Of a DNA stretch of 22,326 bases, positions 1 to 9,720 are shown one piece after another (the stretch's first letter is position 1; each line of letters opens with the position of its first letter). Both the position numbers and the translations under genes were made by a program. This stretch comes from Parachlorella kessleri (Eukaryota > Chlorophyta > Trebouxiophyceae > Chlorellales > Chlorellaceae): positions 1-22,326 of the forward strand of contig BBXU01002279.1 of assembly GCA_001598975.1 (NCBI GenBank), written 5' to 3'. A model generated the notes under the pieces. That model was not told where the DNA came from and searched no databases. It saw nothing but the letters and a program-made list of their open reading frames with translations.

Positions 1-1147
1 AGCGGTCGGGGGGGGGCGGTCAAGGGGCGTGAGCTGGGGGGAAGGGACACTCTGTGGTGGCAGTGGGAAGGAGGAGGGCAGGGGTGGCGGCCGTGGGTGC
101 AGCCACAGTTGGGGCCCAGGGGTTGTGGGCTTAGCCGGCTCTTGGTGGGGGGTCTAGCAGTGGCCAGGCCTCGCTGCTTTAAGAGGGTACCGGGGGCCTA
201 CCAAGTGTGGGGTAAGGGGTGTGGCTGGGAGGGGTGAAGGGTGTTGTCAGGTGTTGGAAGTGAGGGGGGTTGGGAGGGGATGAGCGCCGTGGCATCCCGC
301 AGGTATCAGTTTCTGCATGGACCCGGGGCCGCGACCCCCTGTTGGGGCGTGTGGCTCGCCTGGTTGGGACTTGTGTGGCGGTAGCTGTGCGCTGGTGGAA
401 ATAGTGTGTGAGGCGTGCGGCTGTGGAGTGGGTGGCCGGGGTGTGAGGCAGGGATCGGCTATCCTCCGTTTACGGGGTGCTGTGGGTTGAGAGGCTTCTG
501 GATCGTGCCTGCGTGCAGTGACCGCCGCTAGTGGGCTGGGAGGATGGAGTGACACAGCTTTCAACTGGCCAGATGTGCATTGTGCCTGAGCAGTAGCAGG
601 CTTCTCCTTGCCCGTTTTCTATCTCCTCCCTGCAATCTTATGCCGTAGAACGGCTTTTACGGCGTACCTCTGTTGTGGAGCCTCCAGCCGCGCTGCTCTG
701 GCTGGTTCATTCTGTTGATAGGCTTTATAATCTCCGCAGCAGGCCTTGGCTTTGCCCCATCGACTTTGCCTCTGTGATCCCCTTGCGGACGGCTTCAACA
801 GCCTCACTGTGTTCAAGCAAGTTGCCCGCAAGGGTGCCTGTTGGAGGTACGATGCAATCCCTTACCCAACAGTAACACGGGCTATGCAGGGTTTCGAGAT
901 ACTCCCCCTATAGGGCAGCTGTCAGAGCAGCAGCAACATCAAGACGGAAAGGGGTGCATTTCTTAAGGGGCCCTTTAGTGTAGCCTCCCTCCCACCTCCT
1001 CACTTACCAAACCAGATGGCCCACCCATATCACTCAGTGCAAGGGCTGTGAAAGGCTTTCACATGCCATCCCCCGACAAGCAGGGAAATGTCTCGGAAGG
1101 CCCCATCTCTGTGCACAAAGCAGCCCTTGCATGCCATGCAGCGCCAG
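1..1147. other. Gene-poor left flank, G-rich on the plus strand
   Basis: I see no convincing gene here. The first 560 bases are strongly strand-asymmetric: long G/GT-rich runs on the plus strand and C-rich on the minus strand, so reading frames there are proline/serine low-complexity and not credible. A minus-strand stretch at 837-725 could be a terminal exon (listed separately). The rest, about 840-1147, lies directly downstream of the stop codon of the minus-strand anticodon-binding-domain gene and probably includes its 3' untranslated region. I saw no TGTAA-type algal polyadenylation signal on the minus strand close to that stop. Confidence 0.5.
725..837 (-). CDS. Possible orphan terminal exon (weak)
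   Basis: On the minus strand an acceptor-like CTCCAACAG is followed, after two leftover bases, by 36 codons and a TAA stop. The encoded segment is amphipathic and helix-like (LLEHSEAVEAVRKGITEAK, then a short Arg-rich end), more protein-like than other frames nearby. I cannot find a phase-compatible donor upstream: the neighbouring gene ends at 1148, and its last two exons are joined in phase 0, whereas this piece needs phase 1. It may be an alternative 3' exon, a remnant, or chance. No function is suggested. Confidence 0.15.
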
Positions 1148-4100
1148 TCAGAACTTGACCACCTTGGGCGCCTTGGCTGCCTTGGGCTCCCCCTGCCCCA
1201 GCAACACTTTGAGCCCTTCCGCATCCTGCCCTGCTAGCCCCACGCTGGGACCTGCCCTGCCCTTCTTCCCCCCTTTCTTCTTGCCGCCGCCGCCCTGCTG
1301 CTGCTGCTCCTGCGCATGACAGCAACGATATATGTCACATATACAGTCAAAGCCATGCCACACAGGGAGCAGGCGAACCAGAACTGAGAGATGCACTGAG
1401 GCGGGGCCTTTGTAGACACCCTCTTTGACTCAGGCAAGCCACCGCGGCCTCACCTGCAGCCCCGCAAAATCATCGATCAGCGCATCTCCACTGCTGCCGC
1501 CCACCGGCTGCAATCGTTGCTGAGGCTGCGCCTGCTGCTGCTGCCGCCCCGGGTCGGGTTCCACAACCCCTTTGGCCGCTGTCTTTGAAAGCTTCTCACG
1601 GCCCTGCGACTGCTTTCTGTTCTGTTCTTCCTGCTGCTGCTGCTGCTCCGGCTGCTGCAGCTTGACCTTCTTGCGTTTCTTCTCCTTCTGTTGCTGCCTT
1701 AACTCTTCCTGCCCATTTGCCTCCGCCTCACGCGGTGCTTCGCCGGCAGTCAGCCCGCCATTTTGCTGTTGCTGCCCGCTGGACTCCAAGCCTTCCAATG
1801 CTGCACCCTGCTGCGCTCCCTCTGGTATGCCCAGCGCGGCATGCACAGCTGACACTAGTGCCTTGCCAACCTGTAGAGGGATGAGCATGACAAGAAGTGC
1901 TGCAGGAAGTGCACGATGCCTCAACTGTTGCTGGTGCGAGCTGACATTCGCAGAAGGCTGCTTCTGCTTGGCAGAACACCTCCCACCCGCAACCACACCC
2001 ACCCAGCATTCTCAGCCGGAACCCCAACAGTTCATCCCTGTGGCTAACCCCAGTCGCCAAGGTAATGTATAAACACACCGCCCATGCAACATGAGCTGCA
2101 TTCACAGGGTTACCCGCAGCAACCCTGCTCCACGCCCAGTTGTAACAGTGCTATTGTGGCGGGGCGCTGCGACCTCGATCGGGGCAACCCCTCCACCCTG
2201 CTCCACCACACACCTGCAGTGTCTGCTTGTCGGCCACTTCGCCATGGTTCCGGCAGCGGGCCAGCACGCAGCGCCCCGACGCCGCCTCCTTGGGCCCCAG
2301 CTCCACCCTCAAGCGCACCCCTCGCTCCTCCCTACATATTGCAGTAACCACGCCTCCTACTTTAGCCAGCTGTACAGAGACAGGGATCTGCAAAAAGGCA
2401 CCCTATTTCCAGCAAGGCATGCGGGCACCTGCTTGTCACCCGATCCAAACCAAGCTACAATAGGCGTCCTAGCAATGAGGGACCAGTGATACGCTTCTCG
2501 TGCACACAACAGTTGGCCACCCACCAGTAGCGGAACTTCTGGCCGGGCGTCCTCTCGTTGGTGGTGTCGGTATCGCACTTGATATTCACATCCCTCAGAA
2601 TCTGCAGGCACAAAGCCCAGGAAACCCCATAGGTAGCAGATCAACAACACAAAGGCAACCTCTGGCCCATGACTGCTGTAATGGCGGCGCCACAAGCGAT
2701 GCTCAGGTGCAGACAGACCCTTCTTCAATATGCCAACAAAAGCAAGTCAAACATTCCAGATGCGCCGCAAGTGATTGGAGATGCTGCTGCTTCAATGCGT
2801 GTCAGAGCTCGACAGGCGGAAGCAACATCAGCTCAACCACAAGGCGCTCAGAGACTCAAACCTTGCCAGGTCTTGGCACTCCCTCCAGGTACTCCCTCAC
2901 GCACATCCTGCAGCCCCAGCCTCAACCCCGCATGCTCTGTGAGTTGCCCTTACTCATTGCGCCTGCGCCCACCTGCTGCGCCTGCTGTGCGGCCTCCAGC
3001 ACCTGGTCGCTCTCCTCCTGCTTCTTCTGCCAGTAGATGGGCACGATGATCACCTGCGGGGCGGCACAGCCGTACCTGGCACCCTTCATCACAAGCAATA
3101 CATAAACATATACCTGTCCGGGTTCAATGCCCTCACCACAAGCATCCCCCTTTTTCTGTGGCTGAATGCACTCTCCCCCAGCATGCCCTTTTTTTGTTGA
3201 CGCAGGAATTCCCCTGCCCAGGTGTGACTCGCCCCCTCTAGTACTGCTCAACCAATGTTTGCCACTTGATAATTAGAGATGACAGGCGCCACCTGCGAGG
3301 TAGAGCGGCAATGACCAGCATTACAAAGACCCCCTGCCAGCCCTGGCCCTGCCCCTACATCAAAGCCTGAACACAACAAGGCACAAGACATGCCTCCCCA
3401 CTCTGGGCAACATACTAAATGTCGCATGCCCAAAGTTACTGTACCCTTCAAGAACCGCATACCCCTCTATTGCACCTGCACTGCTCTGCGGGGCTTGTGC
3501 CCCCGCTCCTTCTCCCTCTCCTTCTGCCGCCGAGCGCGCTTGGGGTTGTAGTTCTGGCCCTGCAGCAGCACACCGGCGCAGCGAAACGGTATGTCGTCAT
3601 GAGTAATCCATTATCCTACTCCAATACAACGGACATGTACGCTCACCATTTGTGGACCAGTCCAACAACAAGCCACTGCGCCTTGTCTCTCACCCCGGAC
3701 AAAGCCACTACACCACATGCAGAGTGCAGGCAGCCGATGCGCAAAGACACTAGGCGTAGAAGCCCAAGAGCCAAACCAGGAGTAGCTTTCCCAGCCCCCG
3801 TACCCTCCCCTCCCACCTGCGCCCGTAGCTTCAGCGCCCTGTCCCGCAGCTCCCGCTGGCGCTGGCGCCTCTCCCGCTCCTCCGGCGGCAGCGATGACTC
3901 ATCAGCTGCCTCCTTCCTGTGCGGGACAATGGATCGATGTGTTGCCATGAAGGGTTATATCAGTCCCAGCATGCAGCGGGCGGCGGCGCACCCCACGCCC
4001 GTGTGACAGACCACCAGCCCCCTGCGCGGCTTCCACTCATATGTCTGCATGACATGCAGTATGACTACCATGAGTAATATTGCCTGATGTGCACCAAGGG

Positions 4101-4905
4101 GCTCCGTCACTCGCCCTCCACTTCTACATATTGCACCTCCTGGCCTCTTGTAGGCATTGGCGCGCTCTTACCTCCTGCGCTTTTTGCCCTTGCCAGTTAT
4201 TCCCTGCTCCTCCCCCGCAGCCCCCTCCGTGCCAGCCTGCAACCTTGTACCCTCCCCAACCGCTGTCCGTTCTCCCTGTTCCTTTGCCAGCTTTGCTTGT
4301 GCGCCAGGCTGTTTCGTTGCAGTCTCCTGACTTGCATCCACGGCAGTGACGGCCAGCGTTGCAACTGCCGGGATCTTTCGCTTCTTTGCCGCAGCCTTGC
4401 TTGGAGCAATGTAGGGGGTATCAGTCGACTCCGCTTGCTTCTTGCTTCTGACTTTGGCAGGAGCGCTGGCTGGCGCTGGTACCTCAGTGATAGCCTCCTT
4501 CTTCCGCTTCCTCTTCACTTCGGTGGCTGGTTCTGCCACCAGTCCTGGCTGCTTGGAATTCTTTTCTCCTGCAAGTTGGTGACGATGGCATGTGTATGTG
4601 TGTGAGGTGGTGGCAACAGGCATGTCAGTTAGGACCAAGCCAGGCATGTCGCACTGCATGCAGCAATCATCATGTATGGCTTCACAGACTTGCTTACTTT
4701 TCATCACGGAGATAAAGGAATTCACGAAGCTCTTTGGCTCAGCACTGCGTCGTATGGAAGTGGCAGCGCCGATGTTCCAGTAAGTCCAGGACCGATTCCG
4801 AAACCTTTCTTGATGCCACCAGTAAGTTCTGTCTATGTTAGTGCTAGGCGGACGACTTGCTCACCTCGGGTTGGTAGTAATCTGTGACTCACGCCCAGAC
4901 CACAT
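1148..4905 (-). CDS. Lysine-rich protein with embedded ProRS-type anticodon-binding domain
   Basis: Ten-exon model, 535 aa: 4905-4865, 4828-4698, 4568-4172, 3916-3817, 3559-3476, 3053-2973, 2601-2525, 2331-2214, 1870-1454, 1309-1148. All borders are GT-AG and all phases agree. Residues 1-57 are aromatic-rich (SWTYWNIGAATSIRR at 27-41). Residues 58-250 are Lys/Arg-rich with nuclear-signal-like runs (KRKRKK, GKGKKRRR, KRARRQKEREKER). Residues 252-357 match the class II synthetase anticodon-binding fold: VIIVPI at 252, TPGQKFRYW at 296-304, ELGPKE at 314-319, CVLAR. This is the prolyl-tRNA synthetase pattern PGxKFxxWE..G..R.E.GP. Residues 358-482 are Gln/Lys-rich, and the tail is Gly/Lys-rich ending KVVKF. 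The class II catalytic motifs are absent, so aminoacylation is unlikely; RNA binding in the nucleus or nucleolus is my inference. Exons 1-2 are the least certain. It shares a short promoter region with the divergent pentapeptide gene. Confidence 0.72.
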
Positions 4906-5030
4906 CTCTCTCTAGCCACGCATAGCCAGTGTGTATCGAGGACAAGATCGCGTCAAGGCGTTCCCATAACAACTCCCAGTTAGGACAGGAGACGGATCGA
5001 CACACCCGTTGTCCGTAGTTGTGACACGAG
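4906..5030. promoter_or_regulatory. Short divergent promoter region
   Basis: Only 125 bases separate the ATG of the minus-strand anticodon-binding-domain gene (4905) from the ATG of the plus-strand lumenal pentapeptide gene (5031). Both 5' untranslated regions and core promoters must fit here or overlap the coding regions. I see no clear TATA box. The interval is inferred to be bidirectional from geometry alone. Confidence 0.45.
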
Positions 5031-6730
5031 ATGGCACCCACCTCAACCTGTGCCTGCCAACGAGCCTTCCTCCCGGCCACGTACAAGGTAACAGGACTGA
5101 GGGCGGTATCCGGTAACGCAACGCAAACCAGCTTTCGGTTCACACTTCTATGACACTGAGGTGGGTTCCTGCCTGCAGTCCCACGTGCGCCAGCGGCGAG
5201 CCTCTAGGCGGACCACGGTGTGCGCAGTGCACCAGACTGAGGCGTCAAGCTCCTGGCAACAGCTAGCAGGCGGTGCTCTAGCTGCAGCCAGTGCAGCCTC
5301 CCTTGTCCTTGCCCCGCTAGCAGCCGAGGCGGTGTCTGGCGGAGGAGGTATGTACTTGCTAGCCTGCACGCTGCGGTGTGGGTGCTACGGAAGAATGTTA
5401 GGCAGGGGATCCCAGCCTGACGGTGTGATAGGCATGCATATGTGGGCTGGACAAGCGAGCATAACCTCTGTGTTCATGGCCAAGCGTTGGCATAGTCCTG
5501 CTTGATCAGCTGAGGTACAGGTATGCATAGTTGTTAGGATGGGCCGCCCCTTGGTGTGTTGCACGGCTGGTGATGTCTCCTAACACCTCCTCAGGGGTGC
5601 TGCAGTGGTCGTCAATTCTCGTCAAGTGCCCACGCTGCCAGGGCCGCCACTTACTCCTAGCCATGCTAGATTGGATTGTCCGCAGGCAGGCCTTGCCTTG
5701 CCTGTGTGTCAGCTGGCCTGTAGTCTGGCGCAAGTGTAACACAACCTTGCAGTCTCATCCTTGTGCAGGCGCTGGCACCCCCCTGCGCTACCAGGACTTC
5801 ACCAATCAAGACCTCTCAATGAAGAAGTTTTACAAGGCAGACATGCGGGGCAGCGACTTCTCAGGCGCTAACCTGCAGGTGCGATGTGGGGGTATCACTC
5901 ACATTGGGAGCCAAGGTCTTGCTGATGGCAGACGAGGCGTGCTGTCGCAAGTTGCAGCTCCTTGCGATTTTCCTCAACATGAAAAGATCTAGTCGAAGTG
6001 TTAGTCAGCCTGCTTGAGAATCTGGCAGACCATTAACGGAACCGTCGCTTGCAAGCCCACGAGATGGGTGACAACCCTTGCTAACGCCTGCGGTGCATGT
6101 CGTCAACTCAACAAATGTGGGCTAATCATTTCCCTCCAGGGCACCAACCTCTTTGGGGCACTGCTGGCAGATGCCAAGTTCGTGGGAGCCGACATGACGG
6201 GAGCTGACCTGGAGAGCGCTGTGTTGGATAATGCTGACCTCAGCAATGCGGTGCTTGTGGGAGCTCAGGTGGGGCCTAAGCTCTCTCGTCGGCACTGTTT
6301 GCCTATGTTTAGTAGTGCTTTGAGGAAGGTACTAAGACTGAGACGGCTAGGAAGTACTGCGCCAGCTCACCATCACAGTGCTTGTCGGAGCGCAGGTGGG
6401 TGCGGAGGTCATATGCTTGCTGGTAAGGCTGTAGCGTGGGGGAGACATGTTGTATCTGGACTTGTAATCCAGCAATGGGGAGCTTGCAGGGGCTTTCGTG
6501 GCTGCTTTGGTATAGTAAGCAGTGATGGTGGAAAGGGCTGTACTGAACGGAGCGTCTGATTCTGACTGCCTTCACAAGGCTTGGCTGGTAGCAGTTTCGT
6601 TGATATGTAGGGGTGCTCCTTCCTGCTGCTGCAGATGACTAATGCGCAACTCACTGGCGCAAACATTGAGGGAGCTGACTTCACAGACGTCTACTTCCGC
6701 AAGGATATCAATGCCGCACTTTGCAAGTAG
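5031..6730 (+). CDS. Thylakoid-lumen-type pentapeptide repeat protein
   Basis: Five exons, 186 aa: 5031-5087, 5179-5347, 5769-5878, 6140-6268, 6635-6730; all GT-AG, phases consistent. ATG 5031 was chosen for its CGAGATGG context and because it splices in frame to the targeting region. Residues 1-45 are Arg/Ser/Thr-rich like a chloroplast transit peptide. A hydrophobic core (about 48-66) ends in A-E-A at 68-70, a typical thylakoid processing peptidase site, with no twin Arg immediately before the core, so Sec-type import is likely. The mature part holds about a dozen A(D/N)LXX-type pentapeptides (GSDFSGANL, GADMTGADL, NADLSNAVL, GANIEGADF), which form a right-handed quadrilateral beta-helix in this family. 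Arabidopsis TL15 and TL17 are comparable lumenal pentapeptide proteins; their role is not settled. The C-terminus (FRKDINAALCK) breaks the repeat and probably caps the helix. Confidence 0.85.
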
Positions 6731-8258
6731 GCCCTGCCACATCTTTGATCGCGCCCGGCTATGTTTGCCCTTCTGCAGTTTATATCTCATTGGAGTCATT
6801 GGCCTGTAGTTTGATGGGCATAGTGCGTCACTGCCTGCTGCTGGACCGTCGTTGCATTGTGAACATCACAGACTAAGCAGTGTCACGGACGGCAATGGAT
6901 GACTTGAGTGTGCTGCACTTGAATCGCAGGAAAGCTGGTGGGACCAACCCAGTCACTGGGGTGGAGACGAGGGAGAGCCTGGTGTGCCCGTAATCAGTGG
7001 GTGAGTGAGATGGGCTCATGGGAAGGTAGCCAGCCAATTTTGTGCATGTTGCCACTCTGAGTGGTCTTCAATGGCTTTTCATGGTGGTTTCTACTGATCC
7101 TCTTGACAATGCTTATCGCCACTGTGTTTTTGTGAGAGGGCATGTTGGCGACGTCCTATTCAAGAGTGCATGACTGTTTCTGTTGCAATTTGATTGATGC
7201 CTGAGTTGGCGTGTTCTAAACAGTTGGGCTGGATGCGATGTGCTTTTAAGCTTATGACCTAGGCTATGTAAGACCATGCGGAGGAGGTGCATTACATTTG
7301 GCTGATTGTGGCTCTGACTAATGGAAGGCAGCTTGGGTCAGCCTAATGTTGTCATCATGACATCGTCTTTGTGAAGTGCTCCCCTGGATGACGTGCTCCT
7401 TCTAACCCCTGTCAGGATAACCCCTTGCCACCATCTGCTTTCATGCCTGTTGCTTGCACTGCCGTTGCATCGGGCAGGCGTCCCAGAGAGTGTCATTTGG
7501 GCTTCGCAACCAAATCCTTTCCAAACTTGCCGCTGGTACGCCTAGCAGTACGCTGGGTGTACAGCCTCTCCCTGTCAGGATAGATCTACTGGCTCTGGCA
7601 TCCCGCAGGCAGCTGCCCACGCCTAGAGCATACCGCCCTATCAGTTGAAGTAGCGGACCACCATACCCCACAATCCGTCTGCTGTCTGATCCGGACTGTC
7701 ACGTGCATCTGAAGCCCACTACTACCTGCATCACTTTTCACTATGGTAGTCTAGCCTGGCAACGCGCCTGCGCGCCAACACGCGCGCTAGAGTGAGACAC
7801 AGCCTCAGATGCGGTGGTTCTGACTAGCATGAATGAACCGTGCCGGAGGTTGAGATCTGTTAGCGAACGCGTGGACAACCAGTGCCTTACCCCAGCCGCT
7901 TGGTAACACTGTTACCGTGGCACGCTTGCGTTCCGTGTGCACCGGACTTTTGCCAAAGTGAAAGTCTGTTAGCATAAGCATCAAGCTTGTATAGATAGTT
8001 AGCAGGCAAGGTATGAGTCAAAACGGTGATCCACTACAACCTGAAGGGGTTGCAAAAGAAATTTGACCCCCCGGGGCAACACCGCATTTGGCCCCAGTCT
8101 GCTTTTACGATGGGATGCACGTGAGTCTGCTATCATGTCCCTTGTTGCCCTCTCAGCTATGGGAGTATAGGTTTTGGGAAAACACCAAGGGGACAAGGTT
8201 ACTTTGAGCCTTCTGCTTGTGCGGCTGCGCGTAAGAACCACCGCAGGGGGCGTTCACC
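6731..8258 (+). other. Spacer: 3' UTR then upstream region of the membrane-protein gene
   Basis: No credible coding exons were found; frames here lack paired splice sites or protein-like composition. The first few hundred bases are probably the 3' untranslated region of the pentapeptide gene. A TGTAA, the usual green-algal polyadenylation signal, occurs near 7267, about 540 bases past the stop, and may or may not be used. The part nearest the next gene contains a GC-rich segment at 7760-7790 with the E2F-like string GCGCGCCAA (7770-7778) and a small inverted repeat GGTAACA-C-TGTTACC (7902-7916). Confidence 0.4.
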
Positions 8259-8321
8259 ATGCCCCTGTGGACGGGGTTGATCTCTTCGCATAGCTTGGTT
8301 ACTTGTGGCACTGCCGAGCGC

Positions 8322-9720
8322 ATGGCGGACGCAAGGAACAACCCTGAGCCGCCTCCCGCACCGCTTAAACGGTTTTACGCGCAGTGGAACTGCAGCAGGG
8401 TCTACGCAGATCAAACGTGCATGAAGGCTATCCTGGTGTGTACGCGCGGAAGAGGCACCGGTCCTGGCTAGGCTGTGGTTTTGCTCCTCGGCGCAGTACC
8501 ATTCTGCCTAGCCTTTCCCTGATGGCAGAGGTACGAACTCTTGTTGCAGGTCATCTGCATGCTAGCATTCGTCACCCAAAAGGGCGCCTACCGCGGCTGG
8601 AGTAGAGTCATCTTGCAGGTAGGCACTAACTACTGGGTTGTGGGGAGTGTCAGCTCCTTTTGAAGCCTGCTAGCTTTCACCAGTGCGGTGGAAGATCGTC
8701 AAGCGCACACACCGTCCTTAGACTAGCCCTGCAGTGCTTCGTTCGGGCACAGCACTGTGACGCTTTTCACCTAGCCCAGGGTGGGGCAAGGGTTGCCTGC
8801 ACTGTGCCATGCCTGAACTCTTACATACAGTAGAGGTACCAGCATCACAGACCGTCTGAAGGCTTTCGAGCCAACAAACACCCACCCTTTTAGATCTACT
8901 GGCGGGCCTGCCCACCCAGTGCGACTTGCCCACTGCTGTGCCTGCGCAGGTCCAGATGGCAGAAATGCTCGGCTCGCTGTACTTGTCAAAAGCGGCTCCC
9001 CGCACCTATGCCGCCTGGCGTGAGGTCGCGTCCGGGCTGTTTGTGGTGCTGGGCATGGTCAACCCCGCCACCTGGGACGTGTACCTCCACTTCCTCCAGC
9101 AGGAGGGGGTCTGGCAGCGGGACGGCCTGCTGGGCGTGCTGGGCTTCTGGACGGTGCTCGTCTTCGGCAGCATGGCAGCCATGCTGATGCTGGTGGCCCT
9201 GGCCTGGCCCAAGCGCTTCATGTGGCAGGTGGTGGCGCAGGCGGGCATCATGGGGTGGGCTATCTACGTGTGGTTCCGGTCGGACGTGTGTGAGGGAGGC
9301 CTCATACAGCACCCCGCCTCGCAGCAGCAGCTACGCTGCTTCCACCAGGTGATGCGCGTGTGCGGCACCCTGTTTGCTCTGCCGTCGGCCGGGCTGCAGG
9401 ACGTGCCGGTGGGGGCCCAGTGCCGCGGGGTGCTGGTGGTGGTGCAGTTCATGCTGGGCTTTGTCATGCCCGTGGCGGTGTCAGCCGCCTCGGACTGGGG
9501 AGCGTACCAGGAGTTTGCCAGGCAGCAGCAGCTGCAGCAGCAGGCGCATCGCGTGCAGCAGCGCCTGCGCCAGGGGCAGCGAGTCACCCTCAGCTCCGGA
9601 GACAGTGTGGGGTATGCGGAGTCGTGCTGCCGGCACGTCGCCCTCGCGCTGGTGTCCCTGCTGCTGACCTGCACTGTGTGGGACATTGTGATGAAGCTCA
9701 CTGTGGAGACGTACACGTGA
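8322..9720 (+). CDS. Multi-pass membrane protein of unknown family
   Basis: Three exons, 317 aa: 8322-8435, 8550-8618, 8950-9720, all phase 0 with GT-AG borders. An upstream in-frame ATG at 8259 (ACC context) would add 21 residues; I cannot decide between them. After a Pro-rich start there are about six or seven hydrophobic segments (near residues 32-49, 88-110, 121-147, 150-170, 221-241, 289-308, and perhaps 193-210). A Gln-rich stretch at 252-272 (QQQLQQQA, then VQQRLRQGQR) lies between the last two and is probably an extramembrane, helical loop. Cysteines at 175, 191, 199 and 219 fall between helices. I recognise no family, transporter signature or catalytic motif. The large last exon with few introns differs from its neighbours. 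Function unknown. Confidence 0.72.

Noticed and set aside
1572..2072. Plus-strand Cys/Ser-rich 166-codon frame
   Set aside because: Antisense shadow of the Gln/Lys-rich exon of the minus-strand gene; the CTG/TGC repeats are read in the wrong strand and frame.
3419..4006. Plus-strand 195-codon frame
   Set aside because: Runs across two exons and an intron of the minus-strand gene; composition fits an antisense shadow.
5506..5742. Frames in the intron before the first pentapeptide exon
   Set aside because: Bounded by good GT-AG sites of the pentapeptide gene; the composition is intronic.
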